From Nitrosomonas eutropha (GTDB lineage: Bacteria; Pseudomonadota; Gammaproteobacteria; Burkholderiales; Nitrosomonadaceae), in contig NZ_FPBL01000009.1 of the NCBI RefSeq assembly GCF_900116685.1, positions 1 through 64,000 on the forward strand: a stretch of 64,000 nt of DNA, written 5' to 3'. Positions within the stretch are counted from its first letter, which is position 1, and every line of letters starts with the position of its first letter. The notes under the pieces were generated by a model. The model did no database searches. It was not told where the DNA came from and saw only the letters and a list, made by a program, of their open reading frames with translations. The position numbers were made by a program, and so were the translations under genes. Positions 38,090 through 45,851 of this stretch are shown here, in pieces.

Positions 38090-39772
38090 ATGAGCTTTTT
38101 AAACCGGGAATACAGGAATATTTTTTTGTTATTGATTCAAAATTCCAGAAAATTCTGGATCAATCCTTCAGCAGCAGCGCGGTATTTAATCTTTTTTGCG
38201 TTGATATTTGCGGTTTTGCCCGTCATTGCTGAAAATTTGATTGCCAATGCAGAATTGATACGTGAACAACTGGCAAAAAATATTCAGAGTGGTCAGGATA
38301 ATGCGGCCCAGACAAACCTGCGGCAATTTTATGCGCAACGTGATTATCAACCAGTCTGGACTCTGGCTGGTCACCCGGCTACCTTGCTGGACACTGCGTT
38401 AGTGCTTATTGAGCAAGCCGATGAAGAGGGGCTTTCCAGCAGTAATTACCACATTGAATCCTTACGAAAACTTCGTAACGAAACTTCCGATCAAATTTCC
38501 CTGCTACTTGAACTGGATACAACCCGATCACTGCTGGCGCTTGCCCATGATTTGCGCAGTGGCCGGCTGACGGCTTCTCTGGCTGATCCGGACTGGCACA
38601 TTCCACAACAGCAATTTGATCCGGTAACGTTTCTGCAGCAAGCACTCGCTTCGGGAAAACTGGAACAGGCCTTTGCTGATTTACCACCTGATATTCCACA
38701 ATACCGTTCGCTCAAACAACTGTTGAACAAATTTCGTGTACTGGTTGCTGCCGATACCATATGGGCCGGGGTACCAGAGGAAACTTCATTGATTCGCCCG
38801 CATACCAGGCATACTTCTATTCCACAGGTACGTCAGCGTATTCAGGAGGCATATCATATTTTTGAAAAACCGGAATATGATATTGTTGTCAGCAATAGCG
38901 AGTTTTATGATGACCAGCTGGAAATAGCGATCAAGGCCTTTCAGCGTCAGCACGGATTAAATGCAGATGGCGTTATTGGTAAAAATACCCGACGAGCCAT
39001 GAACATAACGCCAGGAGAGCATGTTCAGCAGTTGCGTATCACGCTTGAACGATTGCGCTGGCTGCCCAGGAAACTCGGTGATCGCTATATCCTGGTCAAT
39101 ATTGCTGGATTTAATCTGGTGGCAGTCCAGGATAACGTGCGTGTGCTGGATATGAAAATTGTTGTCGGGCGCGATTATCGTTCAACACCAAGTTTCAACA
39201 GCAAAATTTCTCACCTGGTTCTCAACCCGTACTGGAATGTGCCTGCCAGCATTGCACGCAAGGATTTACTGCCAAAACAGAAACATAACCCGGATTATTT
39301 TGCTTCCGAGGGAATCAGGGTATTTTCCGATTACAGACATGAATCCGAGCTAAATCCCTATTCTATCGACTGGCATTCAACCAGCGGATCTCTTCCTTAC
39401 ATCTTGCGCCAAGATCCTGGTAGAAGAAATGCACTGGGCACCATCAAGTTCATGTTTCCCAATCCTTTCAGCATCTATTTGCACGATACGCCTTCCAAAT
39501 ATCTGTTTCAGAAGGATATTCGTACTTTCAGCTCGGGTTGCATCCGTCTGGAAAAACCCTTGCAGCTGGCAGAGTTTGTTTTGGGGAAATCATTTGAACA
39601 AGCCGATATTGCTGAAAAAATCAGCAGTGGCAAGACAAAAACCGTGCATTTACCTGAGCAAATACCTGTTTATTTATTGTATCTGACCGCCTGGAGCGAT
39701 GAACAGGGTGAGGTTCATTTTTCATCCGACGTCTACGGGCGTGACAAACGGGCGCTGGCTTACGCCCACTGA
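38090..39772 (+). CDS. Periplasmic L,D-transpeptidase (YcbB type)
   Basis: A 560-residue protein anchored or exported by an N-terminal hydrophobic stretch (YLIFFALIFAVLPVIAENLI). It has the YcbB scaffold domain (RQFYAQRDYQPVWTL), a peptidoglycan-binding repeat (AIKAFQRQHGLNADGVIGKN) and a C-terminal YkuD catalytic domain with HDTPSKYLF and the nucleophile in FSSGCIRLEKP. It forms 3-3 cross-links in peptidoglycan. Length matches the family. The DUF882 gene follows in the same direction, as ycbB-ycbK do in enterobacteria. Confidence 0.9.
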   Translation: MSFLNREYRNIFLLLIQNSRKFWINPSAAARYLIFFALIFAVLPVIAENLIANAELIREQLAKNIQSGQDNAAQTNLRQFYAQRDYQPVWTLAGHPATLLDTALVLIEQADEEGLSSSNYHIESLRKLRNETSDQISLLLELDTTRSLLALAHDLRSGRLTASLADPDWHIPQQQFDPVTFLQQALASGKLEQAFADLPPDIPQYRSLKQLLNKFRVLVAADTIWAGVPEETSLIRPHTRHTSIPQVRQRIQEAYHIFEKPEYDIVVSNSEFYDDQLEIAIKAFQRQHGLNADGVIGKNTRRAMNITPGEHVQQLRITLERLRWLPRKLGDRYILVNIAGFNLVAVQDNVRVLDMKIVVGRDYRSTPSFNSKISHLVLNPYWNVPASIARKDLLPKQKHNPDYFASEGIRVFSDYRHESELNPYSIDWHSTSGSLPYILRQDPGRRNALGTIKFMFPNPFSIYLHDTPSKYLFQKDIRTFSSGCIRLEKPLQLAEFVLGKSFEQADIAEKISSGKTKTVHLPEQIPVYLLYLTAWSDEQGEVHFSSDVYGRDKRALAYAH

Positions 39773-39833
39773 TAACAACCGGAAAAGCGTCTGTTACAGT
39801 CTTTTTAATTTGGCACGATCATGGAGGATAACA

Positions 39834-40415
39834 ATGTCCAAGCTTATCATTGCAGACAATCTGGAAACACTTACCGAACATGGCAACAGTCGGCGGAGAC
39901 TGTTGCAAGCCAGTTTAGGTGCATGTGCGTTATTTGCCATGCCAGCAGCCAATGCTGCCTATTCCCGTATTTATGAAAAACGCCTATCCCTGTTAAATCT
40001 GCATACGGGAGAAAGAATCAGGACAGCTTACTGGGAGCAGGGAAAATATATTCCGGAAGCATTGCGGGCGATAGCCAAGGTATTGCGCGACCACCGTTCC
40101 GGTGAACGTCACCCGATTGATCCAGGATTGCTCGATCTAATCCAGCATTTGCACCATAAGACAGGCAGCTCAAAAGAATTTCAGGTGATTTCCGGGTATC
40201 GATCGCCAGCTACCAATGCCACCCTCGCAGCGAAAAGTCATGGTGTAGCTAAAAAAAGTCTGCATATGCAAGGTAAGGCAATGGATATTCGTCTACCTGG
40301 TGTTCCACTTAATGCGTTGCGACGTGCGGCCATGTCGATGCGTGTTGGAGGGGTTGGCTACTACCCTGAATCAAATTTCATCCATGTTGATACCGGTAAC
40401 GTTCGCTACTGGTAA
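39834..40415 (+). CDS. YcbK-like DUF882 (peptidase M15 fold) protein
   Basis: A 193-residue protein; the ATG at 39834 follows a GGAGGA ribosome-binding site. The N-terminus has a twin-arginine-type signal (SRRRLLQASLGACALFAM, ending ANA). The DUF882 domain shows VISGYRSPATNATLA, the zinc ligands in SLHMQGKAMDIRLPG (His, Asp) and NFIHVDTG (His). It is related to D,D- and L,D-carboxypeptidases of peptidoglycan; substrate not proven. The frame is open upstream into the transpeptidase gene but that region is not part of the protein. It pairs with the upstream transpeptidase. Confidence 0.88.
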   Translation: MSKLIIADNLETLTEHGNSRRRLLQASLGACALFAMPAANAAYSRIYEKRLSLLNLHTGERIRTAYWEQGKYIPEALRAIAKVLRDHRSGERHPIDPGLLDLIQHLHHKTGSSKEFQVISGYRSPATNATLAAKSHGVAKKSLHMQGKAMDIRLPGVPLNALRRAAMSMRVGGVGYYPESNFIHVDTGNVRYW

Positions 40416-40461
40416 ATTAGGGAACCTCTGATTGATCAAAAGCTCCTGCAAGTACATTCTT

Positions 40462-40483
40462 CCTGGTCAGCTTCCTGACCAGG
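40462..40483. terminator. Hairpin between convergent genes
   Basis: A perfect 9-bp inverted repeat CCTGGTCAG-CTTC-CTGACCAGG lies between the stops of the DUF882 gene (plus) and the MBL gene (minus). There is no T run on either side, so it is at best a weak or Rho-assisted bidirectional terminator. Confidence 0.45.
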
Positions 40484-40500
40484 CGTTCACATAAACCTGC

Positions 40501-41370
40501 TTACAATACATTAACCGGTATTTTCAGATACACAGTGCCATTATCTTCGGCGGGCGGCATCTGGCCGGCACGCACATTGACCTGAACGGATGGCAGAATC
40601 AGTACCGGTACATCTAATGTGGCATCACGTGCGGTACGCATCGCAACAAATTCATCTTCACTGATACCGTCCTGTACGTGAATATTGTTGGTACGTTGGT
40701 CAGCAACCGTGCTTTCCCACTGTACCGGGCGGTCACCGGGCGGATAGTCATGGCACATGAACAATCTTGTTTCTGGTGGATAATTATTCAGCAGCCTGCG
40801 GATAGATCGATAAAGCTGCCGGGCATCGCCTCCGGGGAAATCGGCACGTGCCGTCCCTATATCTGGCATAAACATCGTATCACCGATAAAAATTGCATCG
40901 TCGAACTGATAGGCAAGGTCAGCCGGTGTGTGCCCAGGTACGAAAATCACCTTACCCTGCAATTCACCCAGTACAAACGTATCACCATCATCAAACAGAT
41001 GATCAAATTGCGAGCCATTCGGCTGAAAATCTGCTCCCATGTTGAACAGTTTTTTGAATACCTGCTGTACGTCGGAAATCCGGTTGCCTATGGCGGTTTT
41101 CCCCCCTAGTTCCTGCTTGAGGTAGTGCGCTGAAGAAAGATGATCAGCGTGCGCATGGGTTTCAAGTATCCAATCCGTCGTTAATTTCTTTGAACGCACG
41201 AATTTGATCAGCACATCGGCGGAATGGTGCTTTGTTCTCCCGGATTTGGGATCGTAATCCAGCACCGGGTCAATAATGGCGCAATGCCCTCCCGGCTTGT
41301 CAAACACAACATAGCTGACTGTCCAGGTAACAGGATCAAAGAAAGCTTGGATATTGGGTTGCATCATCAT
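40501..41370 (-). CDS. MBL-fold persulfide dioxygenase-like protein (Blh/ETHE1 group)
   Basis: A 289-residue metallo-beta-lactamase-fold protein with metal motif ETHAHADHLSSAHYLKQ, second-sphere FVPGHTPADLAY, IFIGDTMFMPDIGTARADFP and CHDYPPG. This is the Blh/PDO group, non-haem iron enzymes that oxidise glutathione persulfide to sulfite. The divergent neighbours (SqrR-type regulator, SQR fusion, sulfur channels) support that role. Three ATG codons open the frame (MMMQPN); an AAGGAG site suits the second or third better than the first. The 101-bp gap to the plus-strand operon is the likely shared control region. Confidence 0.85.
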   Translation of the reverse strand: MMMQPNIQAFFDPVTWTVSYVVFDKPGGHCAIIDPVLDYDPKSGRTKHHSADVLIKFVRSKKLTTDWILETHAHADHLSSAHYLKQELGGKTAIGNRISDVQQVFKKLFNMGADFQPNGSQFDHLFDDGDTFVLGELQGKVIFVPGHTPADLAYQFDDAIFIGDTMFMPDIGTARADFPGGDARQLYRSIRRLLNNYPPETRLFMCHDYPPGDRPVQWESTVADQRTNNIHVQDGISEDEFVAMRTARDATLDVPVLILPSVQVNVRAGQMPPAEDNGTVYLKIPVNVL

Positions 41371-41410
41371 CTCCTTGTATCGTTTGTATTCAAATAACTT
41401 AATATATAAA

Positions 41411-41437
41411 ACATTAGATCATAAAAATATATAATGT
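41411..41437. promoter_or_regulatory. AT-rich inverted repeat in the divergent sulfide-module promoter
   Basis: The 101-bp spacer between the MBL gene and the first YeeE/YedE gene is very AT-rich. It contains the inverted repeat ACATTA-N15-TAATGT (41411-41437), embedded in two ATATATA stretches. BigR/SqrR regulators bind such AT-rich palindromes in promoters of sulfide genes; assignment to the repressor encoded at 42400 is inference. Confidence 0.5.
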
Positions 41438-41471
41438 GTTAGGATAACTTATCTGTCAAGGAGGAAAACTT

Positions 41472-41906
41472 ATGATTGACTGGCAATCATTTACACCTGT
41501 CAGCGCATTCACAGGCGGCATGATTATAGGCTTGGCAACTGCGCTGTTGCTGCTTGTTACAGGCCGGATTGCGGGCATATCCGGCATTGTTGGTGGATTG
41601 ATCGAATTACGTAAGGGAGACCTCGCTTGGCGAGCGGCGTTTGTTATTGGATTGTTGTTCGCCCCGTGGCTGTGGCGCTGGCTGGGCGAACTGCCCCCGG
41701 TTCATGTCGAAAGCAGTCATGTAATGCTGGTGTTGGCTGGGTTGGCGGTTGGAATCGGAACTCGTTATGGATCCGGTTGTACCAGTGGTCATGGTGTTTG
41801 TGGCCTGTCGCGGCTGTCACCCCGCTCGATAGTGGCAACAATTTCGTTCATGGTCACGGGAATGGGCGTGGTTTACATCATTCGTTACAGCTTGAGCTCT
41901 AGCTAG
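41472..41906 (+). CDS. YeeE/YedE (DUF395) half-channel, first subunit
   Basis: A 144-residue membrane protein with about four helices and the conserved Cys/Gly segment GSGCTSGHGVCGLSRLSPRS, the signature of YeeE/YedE sulfur-transport proteins. Full-length relatives such as TsuA import thiosulfate through conserved cysteines; here the protein is half-size and is followed 29 bp later by a second half. The two probably assemble into one channel for a reduced sulfur compound. First gene of the plus-strand sulfide operon. Confidence 0.8.
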   Translation: MIDWQSFTPVSAFTGGMIIGLATALLLLVTGRIAGISGIVGGLIELRKGDLAWRAAFVIGLLFAPWLWRWLGELPPVHVESSHVMLVLAGLAVGIGTRYGSGCTSGHGVCGLSRLSPRSIVATISFMVTGMGVVYIIRYSLSSS

Positions 41907-41935
41907 CACCACATTCAACCTTGAGAGGAAAACGT

Positions 41936-42403
41936 ATGTTTATCTTAATTGTCGCATTACTTTCTGGCCTGATTTTCGGTTTGGGGCTGATTTTGTCCGG
42001 CATGACAGATCCTGCAAAAGTGCTGGCATTTTTGGACGTTGCCGGATCCTGGGATCCTTCGCTGGCGCTTGTCATGTTGGGTGCGATCAGCATCGGATTT
42101 CTTGCTTTCAGGGCAGCAAAACGGCGTGGCCAAACGCTGTTGTCCGCACCGCTTCATTTGCCTATTTCTCGCACGATTGATCGTCACCTGATCCTGGGCA
42201 GCTTGTTGTTCGGGGCAGGATGGGGACTGGCTGGTCTTTGTCCGGGGCCAAGTCTGGTTCTGGCTGCATCAGGCCATTCCGGGGGTATTATTTTTGTAGT
42301 GGCCATGCTGCTGGGTATGGTCATTTTCGATCGCCTGGAAAAATGCCGCCAGGTTGATTCAAAATTGAATGATCGACAGCAGAAAAATATTGGCAGAGAA
42401 TGA
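41936..42403 (+). CDS. YeeE/YedE (DUF395) half-channel, second subunit
   Basis: A 155-residue membrane protein with FILIVALLSGLIFGLGLILS, GMTDPAKVLAFLDVAGSWDP and LFGAGWGLAGLCPGPSLV, the second-half signature of YeeE/YedE proteins (DPAKVxxFLD and GLCPGP). The ATG at 41936 follows a GAGAGGAAAA site; a TTG at 41921 is in frame. The stop overlaps the start of the regulator gene by 4 bp (ATGA). Confidence 0.8.
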   Translation: MFILIVALLSGLIFGLGLILSGMTDPAKVLAFLDVAGSWDPSLALVMLGAISIGFLAFRAAKRRGQTLLSAPLHLPISRTIDRHLILGSLLFGAGWGLAGLCPGPSLVLAASGHSGGIIFVVAMLLGMVIFDRLEKCRQVDSKLNDRQQKNIGRE

Positions 42404-42825
42404 CAGATTCATACGAGCAGCCGGATTTGTCGGCTATGGTGAAAAAAAAGGCTGCTGCAATCAAAGCCTGCTCCATACTGAAAATCCTGGCTAATGAAGA
42501 TCGGTTACTAATCCTGTGTCAGTTGATACAGGGAAGGAGGAATGTTGGAGAACTGGAGCAGTTGCTGGGTATCCGGCAACCTACCCTGTCTCAACAACTC
42601 ACCATACTGCGCGAGGAAAAACTTGTCTCCACCGAACGCCGGGGAAAATATATTTATTACAGCCTTGCCAGCCAGGAAGCAGTACAAATCATTGGTACAC
42701 TGTTTGACTTATACTGCGGAAGTGAAAATCATTCGATTTCGGACAATACAATCGACCATGATGAATCATATCATTCCGTCAGCAATGCTCACGCTGCCAA
42801 ACTGCACCCGGAAGAGCAAGATTGA
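42400..42825 (+). CDS. ArsR-family persulfide-responsive repressor (SqrR/BigR type)
   Basis: A 141-residue winged-helix regulator: LKILANEDRLLILCQLIQG, GELEQLLGIRQPTLSQQLTI (recognition helix) and REEKLVSTERRGKYIYYSL. Cysteines at 40 and 106 are 66 residues apart, the same spacing as the thiol switch of SqrR (41 and 107) and BigR (42 and 108), where a tetrasulfide bridge forms with persulfide and releases DNA. There is an extra Cys24 and a polar C-terminal tail. It overlaps the upstream channel gene and precedes the SQR fusion, which it presumably represses together with the divergent dioxygenase gene. Confidence 0.85.
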   Translation: MTDSYEQPDLSAMVKKKAAAIKACSILKILANEDRLLILCQLIQGRRNVGELEQLLGIRQPTLSQQLTILREEKLVSTERRGKYIYYSLASQEAVQIIGTLFDLYCGSENHSISDNTIDHDESYHSVSNAHAAKLHPEEQD

Positions 42826-42927
42826 ATCTGAATTCAACTCTGAAACATGTTCACACGCCATATACACCGATACGCGGCCGGTATCAAACTGGCAGCAATA
42901 AAAAAACCAAAGTAAGGAGTAACCCCT

Positions 42928-44598
42928 ATGAGTGTCACCTCTGAAACAAAATGGAAAGAACTGGATAAAAAAATAGCAGTCACTGGCCAGATCAGCGTGG
43001 ATGATATCGCTGGTATCGCGGCTGCAGGTTACAAATCGATTATTTGTAATCGTCCGGATGGAGAAGGCGGAGAAAGTCAACCAGTTCATACTGCATTGGA
43101 GAATGCAGCAAAGGCGGCAGGATTGCAATTTGCCTATATGCCAGTTGAAGTGGGCCAGGTTTCAGATGATAAATGTTCTGCCTTTCATCAGTTGATGCAA
43201 ACGTTGCCTGGTCCCGTGCTGGCTTTTTGCGGTTCGGGCAATCGCGCCCAGGCACTCTACACCCGTGATATCAATACTGCATCTGCCAATGCAGCCCATA
43301 CTGAAGACGAAACATCAGCTGCTTATTGTGAACCGGTAGATAAACGCCAGGCTGAAACAGCCGCAGCTTGCAACTGGGACAATGTTTTTGATGTTGTGGT
43401 GGTAGGTGGCGGATCAGCTGGTCTGGGGGTAACCGCAAGTCTGCTGCGTCGGCGTTCATCCCTGCGCATTGCCGTTATTGAACCAAGCGAGAAACATTAT
43501 TATCAACCTGCCTGGACGCTGGTCGGCGGCGGTGCTTATGCCATTGATCAGACCGCTCGCAATACCGCTGATGTCATGCCGCACGGTGCAGAGTGGATCA
43601 AGGCAGCAGCCTCCGAATTTGCGCCTGAAAAAAATCTGGTTCATCTGGCAGATGGCCGTTCCGTTGGCTACCGCCAATTGATCATATGTCCAGGTATTCG
43701 CCTGGCCTGGGAAAAAATAGAAGGCGCTCAGGAAACACTGGGCAAAAATGGCGTCACTTCCAACTACCTGTTTGATCTTGCACCGTATACCTGGTCACTG
43801 GTACAACAGCTTAAAGGTGGTAAGGCACTGTTTACACAACCGCCAATGCCGATCAAATGTGCTGGAGCCCCGCAGAAAGCGATGTATTTGTCCTGTGATT
43901 ACTGGCAGCGCCATGGTGTTCTGGACAAAATTGATGTCGAATTCGATCTGGCAGGAGCAGTTTTGTTTGGGGTTCCTGAATTTGTGCCGCCCTTGATGGA
44001 GTATGTTCATAAATATCATGCCGGGCTGGTATTTAATTCCAATCTGGTTAAGGTCAACGGCCCGGAAAAAATTGCCACCTTTGAAATCAAGAATGAGGCA
44101 GGGGAAGTTACCCGTGTCGATAAGCCGTTTGATATGCTGCACATCACGCCACCACAGGTTGCACCAGATTTTCTGCGTAACAGTGCGCTGGCAAATGCCG
44201 CCGGGTTCTGTGAAGTTGATCCAAAAACCCTGCAAAGTACTTGTTTTTCCAATGTTTTCTCACTGGGTGATGCCTGTTCCGCTCCTAACTCTAAAACAGC
44301 GGCAGCAGTCAGAAAGCAGGTGGTTATTGTTGCTGAAAATATGCTGGCAGCGAAAGAAGGACGTGAACTTCGCGCAGTTTACGATGGTTATGGCGCTTGC
44401 CCGTTGACCGTCGAAAATGGCAAAGTGGTTCTGGCGGAATTTGGTTATGGCGGAAAATTACTGCCAACTTTTCCGCTTAACCCGGTTATTGCCAGAAAAT
44501 TATACTGGTGGATGAAAGTTAATCTTTTCCCATGGGTATACTGGGATTGTCTGCTGAAAGGACGTGAGTGGCTCGCAGGATCGACTGAATCCAAATAG
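42928..44598 (+). CDS. DUF442 phosphatase-like domain fused to sulfide:quinone oxidoreductase
   Basis: A 556-residue fusion. Residues 1-115 are a DUF442/TIGR01244 (Blh N-terminal type) domain with a CGSGNRA loop (Cys101-Arg106) resembling a protein-tyrosine-phosphatase P-loop. After a linker, residues 153-550 are an FAD enzyme: VVVVGGGSAGLGVTASL dinucleotide fold, ending FPWVYWDCLLKG. The redox cysteines of human SQOR (201 and 379) correspond to Cys311 in IKCAGAPQK and Cys491 in YGACPLTV, both conserved. SQOR-type enzymes oxidise H2S to persulfide and pass electrons to quinone. A GGAG site precedes the ATG. The role of the phosphatase-like domain is unknown; it may handle a sulfur or thiol intermediate. 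Confidence 0.88.
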   Translation: MSVTSETKWKELDKKIAVTGQISVDDIAGIAAAGYKSIICNRPDGEGGESQPVHTALENAAKAAGLQFAYMPVEVGQVSDDKCSAFHQLMQTLPGPVLAFCGSGNRAQALYTRDINTASANAAHTEDETSAAYCEPVDKRQAETAAACNWDNVFDVVVVGGGSAGLGVTASLLRRRSSLRIAVIEPSEKHYYQPAWTLVGGGAYAIDQTARNTADVMPHGAEWIKAAASEFAPEKNLVHLADGRSVGYRQLIICPGIRLAWEKIEGAQETLGKNGVTSNYLFDLAPYTWSLVQQLKGGKALFTQPPMPIKCAGAPQKAMYLSCDYWQRHGVLDKIDVEFDLAGAVLFGVPEFVPPLMEYVHKYHAGLVFNSNLVKVNGPEKIATFEIKNEAGEVTRVDKPFDMLHITPPQVAPDFLRNSALANAAGFCEVDPKTLQSTCFSNVFSLGDACSAPNSKTAAAVRKQVVIVAENMLAAKEGRELRAVYDGYGACPLTVENGKVVLAEFGYGGKLLPTFPLNPVIARKLYWWMKVNLFPWVYWDCLLKGREWLAGSTESK

Positions 44599-44606
44599 AT
44601 TTCTGC

Positions 44607-45419
44607 ATGGAAATTCAGTGGCTGGGAATTTTTCCAGGCATTTTTACGGGATTTGTGCTGGGGTTGACCGGTTCGGGAGGAGCAATTATTGCTGTTCCCT
44701 TGCTGGTTTTTGGTCTGAATGCAACTGTAGTGGAAGCCGCGCCAGTTGCCTTGCTATCTGTAGGTGTATCAGCGGCAGTTGCTACTTATTCATCCTTCAG
44801 GCAAAAAATTGTGCGTTACCGGGCGGCCAGTCTCATTGCAGGTGCCGGTATGCTGATTACACCCGCCGGAATATGGGTAGCCCGGCAGTTTCCTGACGCA
44901 TTGCTGACAGTATTGTTCTCTGCGGTACTGACTTATGCCGCCTGGTACATGTATCGCAAGAGCCATGAATCTGCTGCACAGTCAGAAATGGCTGTTTCTC
45001 CGCCCTGCCAGCTCAATCTGGAAAGCGGCCGTTTGATATGGACTATCCCTTGCGCTAAGGGATTGCTGGCTTCAGGTGCTGCAACCGGATTTTTATCCGG
45101 TTTACTGGGTGTGGGAGGTGGATTCATCATCATCCCCGCGCTGAGAAAAGTATCCGATTTACCCATGAAAACCCTGATCGCCACCGCACTTTCCATTACA
45201 GCGCTGATCTCCTTGACGGGTGTTATTTCGGCAACCTCCATGGGCTTCATGAACTGGTCGCTTGCGCTGCCTTTTACTGCGGGGACAGTTGCCGGTACGC
45301 TGATCGGCAAGCACTATGCTCACAACTTTGATGAAGCCAAGTTGCAACGTGGCTTTGCCATTCTGACTTGGTGCATTGCGCTCAGTATGCTCATCAAGGG
45401 AGCTTATGCTTTTTATTGA
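44607..45419 (+). CDS. TauE/SafE-family sulfite/organosulfur exporter
   Basis: A 270-residue membrane protein with about eight helices and the two TauE repeats: GFVLGLTGSGGAIIAVPLLV near the start and GFLSGLLGVGGGFIIIPAL in the middle, each with the GxxxGLxGxGG motif. The family exports sulfite or sulfonates. Following the SQR fusion by 8 bp, it probably removes sulfite produced by the persulfide dioxygenase. Last gene of the module; the Hsp15-like gene starts 21 bp later and may be separate. Confidence 0.85.
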   Translation: MEIQWLGIFPGIFTGFVLGLTGSGGAIIAVPLLVFGLNATVVEAAPVALLSVGVSAAVATYSSFRQKIVRYRAASLIAGAGMLITPAGIWVARQFPDALLTVLFSAVLTYAAWYMYRKSHESAAQSEMAVSPPCQLNLESGRLIWTIPCAKGLLASGAATGFLSGLLGVGGGFIIIPALRKVSDLPMKTLIATALSITALISLTGVISATSMGFMNWSLALPFTAGTVAGTLIGKHYAHNFDEAKLQRGFAILTWCIALSMLIKGAYAFY

Positions 45420-45440
45420 CCTATTCACTCCAGATGTGCC

Positions 45441-45851
45441 ATGACTGAAAAGAGTGCCCGGGCCGCAGATGAGAAACTCCGCATCGATAAATGGTTGTTT
45501 GCTGCCCGTTTTTACAAGACGCGCTCGCAAGCCGCTGATGCGGTTGAACGTGGTCAGGTGCAAATTAACGGCATGCGAGTGAAACCATCCAGAATTCTGA
45601 ACATAGACGATATGCTCGATATTCGCATTGGGCCGTATCATCATCGGGTGAAAGTATTGGTATTGTCTAATCAGCGCCGCTCTGCTACAGAAGCTCGTCT
45701 GTTTTACCAGGAAACGGAAGAAAGTCAGCAAGCACGTGAAACGCTGGTAGAAAGTCTCAAATCGCAGCCGACTTCGCCGCGTTACGCTGGTAAAGGTCGG
45801 CCGACCAAGCGGGTGCGACGCGACCTGGAGCGCTTCATGGACGGGAAATGA
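45441..45851 (+). CDS. hslR: S4-domain RNA-binding protein (Hsp15/HslR type)
   Basis: A 136-residue basic protein with an S4 domain (LRIDKWLFAARFYKTRSQAA, VEVGQVQINGMRVKPS-like) and a lysine/arginine-rich C-terminus (KGRPTKRVRRDLERF). Hsp15 binds stalled 50S subunits carrying peptidyl-tRNA. It overlaps the recQ start by 4 bp. Confidence 0.9.
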   Translation: MTEKSARAADEKLRIDKWLFAARFYKTRSQAADAVERGQVQINGMRVKPSRILNIDDMLDIRIGPYHHRVKVLVLSNQRRSATEARLFYQETEESQQARETLVESLKSQPTSPRYAGKGRPTKRVRRDLERFMDGK

